Source: Gigaspora rosea (taxonomy: Eukaryota > Glomeromycota > Glomeromycetes > Diversisporales > Gigasporaceae). Taken from it: 64,000 nt of DNA. Positions within the stretch are counted from its first letter, which is position 1; every line of letters begins with the position of its first letter. Positions 22,920 to 34,879 of the stretch are shown one piece after another. The stretch lies in contig QKWP01000197.1 in NCBI GenBank assembly GCA_003550325.1, positions 1 to 64,000 on the forward strand, given 5' to 3'. Both the position numbers and the translations under genes were made by a program. The notes beneath the pieces were generated by a model. That model did not search any database. It was not told where the DNA came from and worked only from the letters and a program-made list of their open reading frames with translations.

Positions 22920-24742
22920 TAGGGTTCAGAATGGGCCGGGCTAAACCCGCGGGTTTGCGGGTTGGGCGGGGTTTGGGTCAAAGCCGGGTCCAATATTTTG
23001 GCCCGTTATAAAGTGGGTCGGGTTTAGACCGGGTTTATTAAATACCGGGCTTGGGTCGGGTTTTTGAAATGGGCCCGCGGGCCCCCACAGGCCCTATAAA
23101 TATAGGATAACTTTCTCGTGATTGGTCAATTTCATACAATTGAATTTATGTTTAGCATATCTGCTAATTTGAGTAATACCCCAAAATTTGTATCACTCCT
23201 AAATTTGACTATGGGGACCGTCAATAATTTGACAGCCAGATCGGATTCATCAATTTATCGAAGGCAGTTTTGATTAAATATTTCTATCTTTCTTTTTTTG
23301 CCGTTAGATCATTGGGTTCCTTTTTGGATTACTTCGTCTCATGGGATGTATACAATCAGTGAAATTTCTTGTTGGTAGTTGAGTGCCTTTATTTTCTTTG
23401 TCTTATTGAACTTTCGTCTTGCTAACATTGTCTTTTTGTTTTTTTCTTTTTTTTCTTTTCTTTTAGGCTCAGAATATTTGTGGCGATCAAAATATTCAGT
23501 ATTTTCACATTGACTGAATACTAATGTAAGCATTATCTAGTTAACTAACCTTCTAGATCCTCTTCTCTTCTAGGTCGGCATTAGAGAATACAACTTAGAT
23601 TTGGTTGGGCAAGAACCGGAAACTGGTCTAACGATAAGTAACTAGTTTCGTTTTTTTTATTCTCTTTTATGAAATTAATAGGAACTAACTCTCTTCATTC
23701 TTATGGATTTCGTAGATCTGGTTTTGTTTCTTTTTAGTTATGAGTCAGCACTTTGTTTTTATAGGTATATGGAATTATACGTCGTGCCTTGAATGAGCAA
23801 CTATAAGCTGGACTATTAGAGCATTGTTAGGTGATACTTTCTTTCATCTGTTTTGCTAGTTTTTGTTCATTGATTAAATTTTCGAAATTTTTTCTATTAG
23901 TATCTCTTTTCTTGGATCTTTAGTATTGGTAACGATCAATAAGAGACAAAGTGCATATGGTTTATATGCGATCAGTTTGCTCTTTTTTAATTATTACTAT
24001 TCCTTTTAGTTGAGGTGAATTCTGAACTTGTAGGTGAGAACACGAACACGAATGTTTGATTTTATGGATATAACAATGTCTTTTTTCTTGTTATCACGCT
24101 AAAAGGGACAAAAGGCAGGCGTCTCTAGGTCATATCGTAGTCATTATGGTGTCACTATGTTGTAATCAATAGGGTTCTTCATGGAAATATGGCACGGGAC
24201 ATCATAACATTAACTACATAATAATAAATAATAATAATTTTTTTTTAATTAATAATAAATGGATATCAATGGTATAATGTCAATAGTATATTATATATAT
24301 AATTTATTATATTGCTAAATGTGTATCGCAGAACCCATGTTAATATGCATTGTGAGCCCAAACTAAATATATATAGCGAAACTTAACTCAGGTTAAATAT
24401 GGATCACAAAACTCAAACTAAACTGTTATATCAATATCATTTATAATAAATTTTGATTGTCCAGTTGTCACATAATCTTCAAAATGACAATTATGACATG
24501 ATTTTTAATTTACGTGATCAACCAATCACGAGAAAGTTATCCTATATGCGTGCCGGTGACATCCACTTAATCACCGGGCTCGGTCGGGTTTGGTTGGGCC
24601 GGGTATAGTTTTGAAGTGACCCGGCCCAGCCCAAACCTGTAAATTTTTACTGGGCCGGGCCCGGGCTCGGGCTTATAAATTTCTTTGGGCTCGGGCTTAA
24701 ATTTGGAGAAACCCGGCCCGACCCAGCCCATTCCGAACCCTA
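22920..24742. mobile_element. 1.8-kb non-autonomous hAT-like element with exon-like interior
   Basis: The ends TAGGGTTCAGAATGGGC and GCCCATTCCGAACCCTA are inverted and flanked by ATTATTAT (22912-22919 and 24743-24750), a perfect 8-bp duplication, though in an AT-repeat context. The subterminal 180 bp on each side are strikingly GC-rich (GGGCCGGG, CCCGCGGG). They are followed by a paired block around TAGGATAACTTTCTCGTGAT. The ~1.4-kb interior has no transposase. It contains short blocks bounded by AG and GT with pyrimidine tracts, for example 23573-23636 and 23764-23829, which look like exons of an unidentified gene, possibly captured. It is one of the few GC islands in the window. Confidence 0.75.
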
Positions 24743-24998
24743 ATTATTATTATTAAAAATTAAATTTATTAAAATTAAAATTATTAAGTACATCAAAATT
24801 ACAGACTTTCATTAGTATCATTTATAATTTACGGATTCATTTTGAAATGTCTTTATTATATTCGATATTATCTCTACTAATATAAAAATTCACATGTGTA
24901 TTAACAAATACATATAAATGTCTTTTGTATGTTAATCCTGTAATCAAAGAACTAATCGTCACAGTGAATTTGTGAATTTGACCTTTATGTCCCCAAAT

Positions 24999-25180
24999 TA
25001 GAGTTCCAATCCGGATAAATCCGTCACCGTTTCTGATGGATAAACAAATCAGATATCCGGATAATCCGACAGAAATTCGGATACTTATTCGGATATCAAT
25101 AGTAAACGGATATTCGGATAATAACGGAAAATGGATATCCAATAGTGATTCAGATAATTGGATAATGGATTGGAACTCTA
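24999..25180. mobile_element. 182-bp hAT-type MITE
   Basis: Inverted ends TAGAGTTCCAATCCGGAT and GGATTGGAACTCTA are flanked by CCCCAAAT and CCCCATAC, an 8-bp duplication matching at 6 of 8 positions. The interior is built of GGATATCC/ATCCGGAT motifs, which produce frames on both strands that are not genes. Confidence 0.7.
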
Positions 25181-25188
25181 CCCCATAC

Positions 25189-26160
25189 AGTATATTTAAA
25201 GTGCAAAATTATTCTTCACAATAATATTATTAAATTTGAGAATTAATATAATTTCAATTCCACAAAACTATACTGTAATGTGTATAATCTGTTTAAATTT
25301 ATGTAGTTAAAGTTTTTAGTATTTACCTTTACACGAAATGTCACATTTTAAGTTCATTATATTAGAAAATTCCTTCATTAATTGATGAATCTAATCAAAA
25401 TTCACAGAAATTTATATTACCAAAATATCTTTCTAATTTTATCCTATTAGTGTAGATTTAATGAATGCTTTCACATCCACATACAGTATGAGAAGATTTT
25501 TTGATTTGAATATTAATGTTAAATATTTGCACAATCTCCGATAAAGTTGAATTGTACGATTGTATTTGATTAATTACTTGCCTTAACTATGAATCGCTTA
25601 TGAACCCGGTTATGAAACCGCATAATAATTACAGATCATCAGTATTGAATTTGTCGACGCTTTTCTTATCTTAATCATGAAACCTCATAATATTTATAAA
25701 TTACATAACATTTATAAATCATTTATAAATCCCACCAAAAATTTTTCACCTGTGAATAATAAGAAATTATGCGATATAATGATTTTCATTCATCAGTTAA
25801 GCATGATGAATGAATGAACCTTTTGCTAGGCAACGAAATGCGAAACCTATGACAAATTGCAAATCTATAACGAACGATTAAACATAAAATTTTTTGGCAT
25901 TGTCCTATCTACTGTATCAATCAATCACTACGTAATAAAGCAGAGTTGTCCGTCATTATTTAATTTCGTCATTAATTTCGCCATAAGATAGTAACATTAA
26001 AATTCTTGCCCTCCAACTCCCCCATCCACCCACCCTTAAAAAAATTATTACTCGGGTCATTGACCTGAAAATTTTCAAACTCCGACCAAAAATAGAGGTC
26101 GGATTTCGCGTTCCCATGAAAATGGCGGGTTACATGAAATTCAAACTCCGACTGGCCTCC
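25189..26160. other. gene-free stretch upstream of a minisatellite
   Basis: No gene. Weak TTTCGTCA motifs near 25950-25985 recall the MITE at 28722. The 5' end of the putative Helitron whose 3' end lies at 26708 should be in this interval but could not be placed. Confidence 0.35.
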
Positions 26161-26162
26161 GA

Positions 26163-26650
26163 CTTGGGTTCGGGTCGGATTCATTTGAACCATGACCAGG
26201 TCCATTTGAACCAAGATCGGTTTCAAATGAACCAAAATCGGATAAAAAAAAAACCAAAGTCGAATTCAAATGAACCAAGACCGGGTTATTTGAACCAAAG
26301 TCGGATTCATTTGAATCAAGACCGCATTCATTTGAATCAAGACGGGTTCGTTTGAACTAAGACCGGGTTCATTTGAACCAAGACCGGGTTCAAATTAACC
26401 AAGACCGGATTCATTTTAACTAAGACCGTATTCATTTGAACCAAGCTCGGGTTCATTTGAACCAAGATCGGGTTCATTTGAACCAAGAACGATTCAAATG
26501 ACAAAGACCGGGTTCAAATGACCAAGACCGGATTCATTTGAACCAAGACTGTGTTTATTTGAACCAAGATCGGGTTCATATGAACCAAGACCGGGTTCAT
26601 TTGAACCAAGACCGGGTTCATTTGAACCAAGACCGGGTTTATTTGAATCC
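26163..26650. repeat. 21-bp minisatellite, about 23 copies
   Basis: The unit is close to AAGACCGGGTTCATTTGAACC. Each unit carries the dyad GGTTCA-TT-TGAACC. Because 21 is a multiple of three, the array gives long frames on both strands (for example 26116-26355 and 26494-26700) that are artefacts. Units vary by one to four bases, with a few indels in the middle of the array near 26240 and 26490. Confidence 0.9.
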
Positions 26651-26678
26651 AGATAAAAAAAAAAATTAGATACCTCAA

Positions 26679-26708
26679 CCCGGGGCAACGCCCGGGACAT
26701 CGAACTAG
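26679..26708 (+). mobile_element. Helitron-type 3' terminus
   Basis: A GC-rich hairpin (CCCGGGGC, loop AAC, GCCCGGG) is followed after eight bases by CTAG and then a T. This is the classic Helitron 3' end: a short hairpin, CTRR, and insertion before T. The sequence right after it (26709 on) is copy A of a repeat whose copy B at 45.3 kb has no such hairpin, which supports insertion at this point. The minisatellite would lie inside the element. No Rep/helicase gene is present and the 5' TC end is not identified. Confidence 0.55.
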
Positions 26709-27959
26709 TCTTTCAACCTTTTTCTTTTCTTCTGACTCACAGAAGAGTTTAATGATTGAAACTAATAATATATAGTGTAAACCTAAAATTAACTATCGTA
26801 TGAGCCTGTTTTGAACAGCTAATTCTTTTATAACGAACTGATCATTTGATAGAAAAAGGTTATTATCAATTACAAAATTACTAACAAAAGCCTTAACAAA
26901 ATTAATAGATTTGCCTGTACAATTAAAAGACAGTTGATTTTTTTTCAAAAAAATCAAAGCTCGATATATCCAGAATTCATTATAAAAAATCTCGTTAAAA
27001 GAAAGTTGGCTGTAGCCTAACAATTTATTGGTCGAATTTAGCCGTCAAGAGTTCATCAAAGGCTTCGTCAGATGAGTACATAATGAAAAACCTTTCGTCA
27101 TTGCAAAAAACATTCTCGTCATGCATCAAGAATTGTATTCTTGTTATAGTTGAAATTTAATCAATTGCAAATATTTCATCTGCCACAATTTCAATTACTC
27201 ATTATAAAGGTATATGCACTGCTAATCTATATAAATAATTGTTGTATGTCGCGCCAGAATGGAACCTTGCTAGATTTCAGGATTTAGAATCAATATAAGT
27301 TGATCCTAAATATACTAAAGTTTTAAATCGCTCAATCGTTAAAGAATATCAAAATAACTTAAAAGCTAATTCTGAATCCACTTAACGCATATTCAATTTT
27401 AATAAAATTAAAAGCATTTGAATTCAATTTAAATAGCATTTATGCATGCATTCTAATTATACATTTAGGTCATAAAAGAAGAATTTCAGCTTATGTGACG
27501 GATATTATTAAACTCTCCATCTGGAAAACTAATCATTGAAATTAAATCAACTTAACTCTGTTAAGAAATTTATTGGTTTTGACGCAACTGAATTTAAAAA
27601 TTTCGTTTTTACAAGTTGTTAATTCATTAACAAATGAAACGTAGCCGTCAGTTTTATTCAGGAATCTACAAACAAATTAAAATTGAATTACAGTGTTCTT
27701 CAACTTACTGTGATCAGCAAATTCCATGTATCACACAGAGAATCGAAAAACGGTTTGCAAAAAGGTGTGACCTCTGTAGATCGTGCTAGTGACTGGACTG
27801 GAATTAAACTCCTAAGAGTGCTTGAATCATTCGATTGAATTACTTATTCGAGTTTTATTTGAATAATTCGATTCACGGCAATTAATTCATTGATAAATTT
27901 TGTAAATTGTGAATTAAAAAACATTAACTTCAAATAGAACCATCATTATACGAGGTACT
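26709..27959 (+). repeat. 1.25-kb dispersed repeat, copy A (copy B at 45300-46935)
   Basis: It aligns collinearly with 45300-46935. Anchors include ATGAGCCTGTTTTGAACAGC, AACAAAATTAATAGATTT and ATTATACGAGGTAC. Copy A has a fragment of the 203-bp MITE end (27751-27783) where copy B carries about 335 bp more. Copy A retains more CpG and C/G bases than copy B, which has many T/A in their place. No gene is recognised inside. The right end falls within the coding-like fragment at 27925-28137. Confidence 0.85.
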
Positions 27960-28137
27960 GTACCACATTCTTCCTCATCATCCAATATAATTTCACAAGT
28001 GGAAGTCATACCCTCTTTTCGAAAATAGTCCAAGATAAAACTTTGAATGGATCTACTGTTGAACGCATGGGTAGTTGTATTTTGGCTACTCTCTTCATTT
28101 CAGGATTCCTCCAGTTAGTACCTTTGCTTTGCGCCAT
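27925..28137 (-). pseudogene. N-terminal fragment of an unrecognised gene
   Basis: Minus-strand ATG at 28137 opens MAQSKGTNWRNPEMKR and runs about 50 codons to FEKRV. The following text is protein-like one frame over (EGMTSTCEIILDDEEECGTV), so a single shift separates the two parts. The 3' end enters the 1.25-kb repeat. I do not recognise the family. A start in a decent context and acidic continuation suggest a real but broken host gene. Confidence 0.4.
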
Positions 28138-28720
28138 GTTTGTATAGATGAAATTGGTTTAAACTTCTCTTAAATTTCATTGTTTTTATTAAAAATTTGC
28201 GATTGCAATAAATTGTGTACATAGTATTTAAATTTTAAACAATTACATATATTTATGTTTAAATTACACAGTTTTTATGCAGCATTACAAAATTTATTAA
28301 TGCAAAGTATTTGACTTTTTTTATTTTTTTGCAACCTTGCTAGGATTTCTTTATTAATTGAGATAGAAATATAATAAATAATATATGTACATTGAATTCT
28401 AACTACTATTTGTGAAAAACTTCCAAAATCCACACGTCCCTGTTCGGAATCCACTAAATTCAATCTCGACGTACTGTGCAACCTATATGAATTATTTATT
28501 GATTTGAAAATGATTAATTAAATTTTAAGTTAATTTTGAATCCAGTCGAATTCTCTAGAGTTTAGATTTTCGTTGCAACACAAGTTGATTTAGAATTCCT
28601 AAAAATTCATTCGACGCATGACAGTACAGTATTAATACAAATATGGAAAATAAAATATTATATAGATAAATAAGATGGCAGTGGAGATATAACCAGGTAC
28701 GATTAGGCCATACAAATTAA
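28138..28720. other. AT-rich spacer, nothing recognised
   Basis: No gene or repeat that I can support. It would be the promoter side of the fragment ending at 28137, but no clear core promoter elements stand out. Confidence 0.3.
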
Positions 28721-28721
28721 T

Positions 28722-28836
28722 GATGCCTGACGAAACTCACGTGACCTGAAGAAACATAATAGTTTCGTCATTTCGTCAGTGACGAAACTATGACGAAACT
28801 TATGGTTTCGTCAGGCGAAATAATTTCGTCAAGCAT
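28722..28836. mobile_element. 115-bp MITE built of TTTCGTCA motifs
   Basis: Inverted ends GATGCCTGACGAAAC and a right end whose complement reads GATGCTTGACGAAAT. The interior holds further TTTCGTCA/TGACGAAA copies that can pair. Related but weaker motifs occur near 25950 and in the 1.25-kb repeat (27055-27125). Confidence 0.65.
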
Positions 28837-28978
28837 CTATAATACAAATTTAATTACTTGGTTTTCATAACATGTATCTTTTTAACTGACCTGGCCGGCC
28901 GGCCGGCTTTTTTTTTTTAAAATTTCATATATAAAATTTTATGAAATTTATATAAAATTTTTCTAAAATCCCACCCGG

Positions 28979-30112
28979 TGTTACTATCGGATGGGAGAGC
29001 GTCAGACAACCGCCAATATAGTCTCAGGATAGTAAGCTGGACTTTAGTTACGGAGGGTAGGTTTATGAGTAGGAATTAACAAAGGGAAGTCCAAGGGAGA
29101 ACAAAATACTTTGGCGTGAAAGGAATTGAATAAGATATATATATATGGCGGGGAGATAATTATGTGATTGAAGTAGAATGTAGAGTTACTTAAGGGAGGT
29201 AATTAATGTATTATGTATATTGATGTATCAATGTAAGGCTTAAATGTATCGACGATTTAATTAATTAATACGGTGATCAAACTAAGAATTCAATTTAAAT
29301 CTATCAAACAATGAAATCAGTAAATTAATTTATTCGATGTAATATAACAATGCACGAGTGTCAATATATCAATTTAATAAATAATGCGAATAGCATAGTT
29401 TAATGCTAACAAGCAGTGTTTGAGAATTCGACAATACAAAAATAATATTATAAGTTGCCTTCGGCTTTGAAATGCCTACTAACTTATAATTATAGTTTAT
29501 TAATCAGAGCGAAGTCTGAAGAAACTTTATTAAGGCAAAACCTTCGACTTTAAATACATAATCGATACATATAAATAAATTATACTAGTCTATTGTAGGA
29601 TATCGTTATCCCGATAGTCATATCTAATGCATTCATAATTTTACAAGGCAATAAATTTTGGATCAATCGTATGGTTCTCTAAATGTCATAAATAAAACGA
29701 TAATAATTGAATGCTCAAGTTCATTCAGCTCTTCTATGAACTTTAATTACTCGCTCCCTTTGTACAAGGAGCGATTTGGTAATATTTAAATGCTTCATGT
29801 TCGTTTGTCCTCAAACGAAGCAATAATAGTTCATACATAATTTTCTATGTATTAAGAAGATTACGTAATGAAAGTCACAAAAGACGATTCGTCATATGAT
29901 TATGTAAAGCCAGGGTTCGCGTTATCCATCTATGCAGTGTGATAAAAATATAAATAAGGAAAATAGATATAATATAGCAGTATTACAAATAAAGAAAGAT
30001 AATCAGAAAAGAAACGTAGTACAGTTGTACGATCAAAGAAAGTTTAAGGATGATCAATCGGAAGACCGATTGGTCAATCATGCAAGGGCAAAAAAAATTT
30101 TTTTAATTTGCA
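28979..30112 (-). repeat. 3' LTR of the Ty3/gypsy-type element
   Basis: Direct repeat partner of 39640-40762. A purine-rich patch (GAATGGGAG on the minus strand, near 30130) lies just inside and may be the polypurine tract. Confidence 0.85.
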
Positions 30113-30206
30113 GAGGTAATAGACTCCCATTCTAAACTATCGAGCTCCTGCGAGATTGAAGAGTTTAAAATAAGATCTAGAGGCTCTATACGGGGATGAT
30201 ATCGCT

Positions 30207-31950
30207 TCAGTCTATTCCTGTGAATTTTTGCTTCAGGACTTTGTCATCCATTGTCCGAAGTTGATAAAGTCCATGGCCAAAAACATTGTGAATATAGAAA
30301 GGGTCTTTCCATTTTTCTTTTAATTTGTCTTTATGGGTCCTCTCCAAGAAAGATTTATATCGAAGGACTTGCTCTCCTATGGAGTAACTGTCGAGATTGT
30401 ATAATTGATCATGTTGCTTCTTCTGCCTGATCTGGGCTTTTTCTATTCTTTTACGGGCCTTTCTTTGAGCCTCTGGGAGATCGCCTAGTAAAATTGTAAG
30501 TCTTCTCAGTATTTGGTTTTGAAGTTTCTCTTCGTTTGAAGGAGGTCCTTTTGTTATCTCTTCATCTACTTCTAAGGGTAAAACGGGGTCTCTTCCATAC
30601 AGAAGAAAGAAGGGTTTGTACCCGGTAGTACTATGTCGAGTGGTACAATAGCCAATAGGGCAGCCAGTAGGTATTAATTCCAGTCTCCTCCAAATTGCAT
30701 AGCACATTTGGACAAGACCTCACATAAGGTTCGATTGAACCGCTCGACTAGCCAGTTAGTCTGTAGATAGTACACAGTAGAATAATAATGATTAATTTGG
30801 AACTGGGCGCCAGAGGTTGCTGAAATGTTTTCTCTGATTGGACAAAAGGATTTTTGGGCAACTATGCCGGCATATGATATCCTCAATAATAAATGATGCA
30901 ACGGCAGGTGCATTGGCTTCAGAAAGGGCATGCGCTTCTGGCCACTTTGTGAGATATTCAGTAGCGACTACAATGTACTTCTTTTTGGAGTTAGTTGAAG
31001 ATGATTCTGGTATGATTCCCTGAAAGTTAGTTACCTGCCAGCTCATTTTACCGACCCCATATCCCCGACAGAATGTTTCACCTACAGCACTTTTTGTTGA
31101 CAGAATCTTTCCTCGACATGCCATGTTTTCGACATCCCCTTTCCTAGACATCTCATATTTTCGACAAGACATTTATCTGACATGACATATTTCTAATTTG
31201 ACTTTTCTCCGACACTAAGTTTTATTGAATGCACTTTTTCCGACAAGAACGATAAACCCAGTGATCATCACATCACGTGAAATCATGCAACTGCGTCATT
31301 TGTTTACTAGCACTATCAACTCAGCCTAAATTATACTATCACCTAACCCTAATCTAACCTAACCCTAACCCTAATTTAGGCCGAGTGCTTAATCATGTGA
31401 TATGATGAACACGAATATATCACTCTACCTATTTAAACGAAATTCTAATCAGGGAAAGAACTTGTCGGAAAAAGATATCAGAAATATGTCATGTCGGGAA
31501 TATGTTCTTTCTGAAATACGTCATGTCAGTAAAATGTCTTTTCGAAAATATGTCCTGTCAAGGAAAGAGGAGGTCGAAATCATGGTATGTCGAGAAAAGA
31601 TTCTGTCAACAAAAAGTGCTGTAGGTGAAACATTCTGTCGGGGATATGGGGTCGGTAAAATGAGCTAGCAGGTAACTAGCTTTCGGGGAATCAAGATACA
31701 ATGGTCGAAGATAACGGCCCCACGATATCAATCCCAACTCGGTTGAAGGGCTGACCAATTTTTATCAGAAAAAGGAATTCACATGTTCTAGATTTTTCCT
31801 AGCGCTGACATGGATCACAAGATCTGACATACTTCTTTACATCTTCCCCCATTTGGGGCCAGAAAAACCTTTGTGCAACTTGCTGAAGGGTGGATTAAAA
31901 ATTAAAGTGTCCGAACATGGGGTCAGAATACAGACTAAAAAGGATGGCGA
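30207..31950 (-). pseudogene. integrase region of the retroelement (fossil)
   Basis: A zinc-finger-like Cys pair (SCDPCQR, near 31820) begins the region. It is followed by GIDIVGP and, beyond a nested foldback, VATEYLTKWPEA (near 30950), typical of the Ty3/gypsy integrase core. The C-terminal part extends to about 30207. The region is broken and interrupted by the element at 31013-31693. Confidence 0.75.
31013..31693. mobile_element. 681-bp foldback element nested in the integrase region
   Basis: Arms start TGATTCCC(T/C)GAAAG and share GTTACCTGC, CTCATTTTACCGACC and CCCCGACAGAATGTTTCACC. They run about 150-200 bp on each side. The centre (31330-31380) holds CCCTAA-type telomere-like repeats. 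Inner TGTCG/CGACA motifs recur. The retroelement coding context resumes on either side, so this element is younger than the retroelement. The target duplication is unclear. Confidence 0.7.
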
Positions 31951-32489
31951 AGACTTCGTGAGGTAAGAGAACTCAAAGAAATTTAGAGGGTGTATGCTAA
32001 GATTTTTTGTATAAAATTTTATTATTAAGGACATAGTGTCTAGTTTGTTTTGCAATATTTTCTGTTGTTGTGGCTCATGAGCCATAGGATTGTTGAGATA
32101 TCTCGTATAGGTTTGATAGATTATAGGGTTCATCTGAATAGTGTTATGTAGGTATACAATAATATAATAAAAATTTTTGTAGATAAGAGTTAAGGTGAAG
32201 ATAATTATAATTCGAAGGAAGGTGGATAGTCAAAATCGTATTGTTTCAGAAAGAGCATCTGGGGCATCAATAATTCGGGTGAGACAATCAGTATTAGTAT
32301 GTCATTTTCCGACACGATGTCGAACATCAAAGTCATACTCCTGCAAGGTCAATATCCAACGAGCAAGTCAGCCACAAGAGAGCTTTCGGCTGAACAAAAA
32401 CTTGAGCACTGAATGGTCGGTGACTATTGTAAACTTAGTCCCGTGAAGATATTGTCAAAAATAAGACACAGACCAGATCAAGACTAGAC

Positions 32490-32991
32490 TAGTGATACGG
32501 GTCAACCCTGGCCCGACAGCCGGGTTGACGGGTGGGTTGACCCTCGGCTCACACCTTTGTGGGCTGGGCCAGTTGGTAAAAGAAATGTTAGAATCAATTC
32601 TCTTCTAAAGCATATTTCAGGCTAGGAATTAAATAAAATCGGCTAGTCATTTATAATAATGTAAGAGAATTGGCTATTTTTTTTAAGTAATAAACTAGCA
32701 AATAGCAAATATAATTCAAATATCAGAATGTTCAGAGGCATAGACAATAAACATAAAATACTAACATGCTAGAATTTTTTTAAGAACAAAAAGAATAAAA
32801 ATTAAATAATTTAATATCACTAGAATTTGACAAAAAGACTATCTGATGGTCTTTTACACGTTAATATAGATAAATATTGACTGATTCTGATCAGAAAAAA
32901 TTTTACTAGTAAAAGGTCAGCCTGGTCAACTGGCCCGAGCTTTTTTGGGATCAGCCTTGGCCCACAATTTTTTCGTCGACCCGTATCACTA
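32490..32991. mobile_element. 502-bp hAT-type MITE nested in the RNase H region
   Basis: The ends TAGTGATACGGGTCAACC and GTCGACCCGTATCACTA are inverted. They are flanked by GACTAGAC (32482-32489) and GGCTAGAC (32992-32999), an 8-bp duplication with one mismatch. The subterminal parts are GC-rich (GGCCCGACAGCC) and the interior is AT-rich. Non-autonomous. Confidence 0.8.
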
Positions 32992-32999
32992 GGCTAGAC

Positions 33000-34050
33000 A
33001 CTTCTGTTCTGTTATAGAATAATTTTTTTCAGCAGGAGTCATGGTCCTGCTAGCATAAGAAACTACCCTTTCCCAGCCTTGTTTATTTAATTGAGAAAGA
33101 ATGAATCCGAGGGTCTTCCAGATGTGTCAGTGAAGAGTAAAAATTTTTTATCAAAATCGGGGTAAGCAAGTACAGGCGCTGAGATAAGTTTAGCTTTCAA
33201 ATTTTGGAAGGCCACCTGCTGCTCTTGAGTTCAGATATAATCTTTATTTTTCTTTAAAAGGAGATTTAATGGCCCAGCTAATTTGAAAAAATCTTTAATA
33301 AGTCATCTATAATAAGATGCCAAGTTCAAAAACCCACGAAGTTGTCGCAAATTGGTCAGTACTGGAAAATTACAAACTGCCTCAACTTTTTTGGGATCAG
33401 TGGAAATTCCTTTAACACTAACCACATAACCTAAAAACTGAAGCTCTTTTTTAATGAAATGACATTTACCCAGATTCAACTTTAATTCAACCTGTTTAAG
33501 CTATTGAAAAACTTCTACCAAATGTCGAAGATGCAAGTCGAAAGAAAAGGAAAAAACATTAATATCATCAAGGTACACAACAATGAACTTCCCATTAATT
33601 CTGTAAAAGACTTTATCCATCAGGCGCTGAAACATGGCAGGTGCGTTAGTTAGGCCGAAAGGCATGACATTAAATTTATAATTTCCAAGGTGACATATGA
33701 ACGCAGTCTTTTTTCTGTCATTTGGGTCAGCTTTGATTTGCCAGTATCCACTAGCCAAATCAAGTAAATATACCATGCCAAATTTTTAAGAGTATCGAAA
33801 AGATCATTAATAACAGATAGAAGATAATTATCTTTTTTAGTTACAACGTTGAAACACTGGTAATTTATACAAAACCGAACTTTGTCCTTCTGGTTAACCA
33901 GCACAACGGGGGAAGTCCGGGACTAGCAGAAGGCCAATAATATGAGCTTCTAACATCCTTGTAATTTCATCCTCCAAAAATTCTTTTTCCATAGGAGAAG
34001 TCTGATATGCCTTTTGCTTCACTGGGGGAGCGTCACCTATAGTGATGCTA
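33000..34050 (-). pseudogene. reverse transcriptase and start of RNase H region (fossil)
   Basis: Family motifs are easy to see on the minus strand: LLDLASGYWQI, AFICHLGNYKFNVMPFGL, NAPAMFQ and the active-site YLDDINVFS near 33560. These are typical of Ty3/gypsy reverse transcriptase. The RNase H part follows toward 32.2 kb and is split by the nested MITE. The region as a whole is broken. Confidence 0.8.
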
Positions 34051-34879
34051 CTGAAATTAATTTTTGAAAAAGGACTATTTCGTTTTCATTAGAGAAATTA
34101 AAATTTTTTATAAGGAAGAGCCAATAAAATTTATATAGATATATTCCTTATAATTTCGTTTATTCAAAAAAAGTATCAAATAATTTCGTCTTTCAAGTAA
34201 AATATGTCAAAATCAATTTCGTATTCAAATTTTAATTTTGGGTTTTAGAACCCAAAACTATTTCATTCTCATGTATAGTTACCTGTAAAAATTTGGTGTG
34301 TAACTAAACTAGTTTTTTCTAGATCAGAAGGGAACCAAGCAAAGAGTTCTTGGTGCTCAAAAAGAAAATAATTGATTTGGTTCTGCTCCTCCTAGTTCGA
34401 GTATTTCTATATCAAGTTCAGAAGCCAATTCGAAAGCCCTATCAAAAAAAAATCTACTTCATCTATCAAATCTTCAAAATTATCTTTGCATTTTTCTACT
34501 TTCTTATAATCCACATCCCACCACCCTTTAGAAATACCAGACTCTTTAGTTGGGGTCTTTTTTAAAATGAAAAAATCATAAGAATCATAAAAATTGTCAC
34601 GTGCAAAAGATTTTTCTACAAAAACGGGTCTTTCACGAGAGCTTGCTATGGATGGAAATGAAGCACGACCCAGTGGGCATAACAGTAAGTAATATCTTCT
34701 TCTTCAGAAAATCTAAATAACCGATCTTCTAGCTCCTCTTCTTCTTCATACTTACTTTCTTCTTCCTCCTCTTCCAACCCAATATTCTCATTATCTTTCT
34801 CTTTGTTATTCTGGCCCTTTTCTTGTGGATAATTATTCTCTTAAATAGGAGCATGTTTCAGTCGACGAAATTTAATAGA

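Noticed and set aside
25036-25224. Frame on plus and a longer one on minus in the same place
   Set aside because: Both arise from the GGATATCC-type motifs of the MITE at 24999-25180.
26116-26700. Repetitive frames on both strands (Asn/Gln/His-rich; Glu/Pro/Gly-rich)
   Set aside because: They are products of the 21-bp minisatellite, whose period is a multiple of three.
31330-31380. True telomere or chromosome end
   Set aside because: Only a few imperfect CCCTAA units in the middle of a foldback element.
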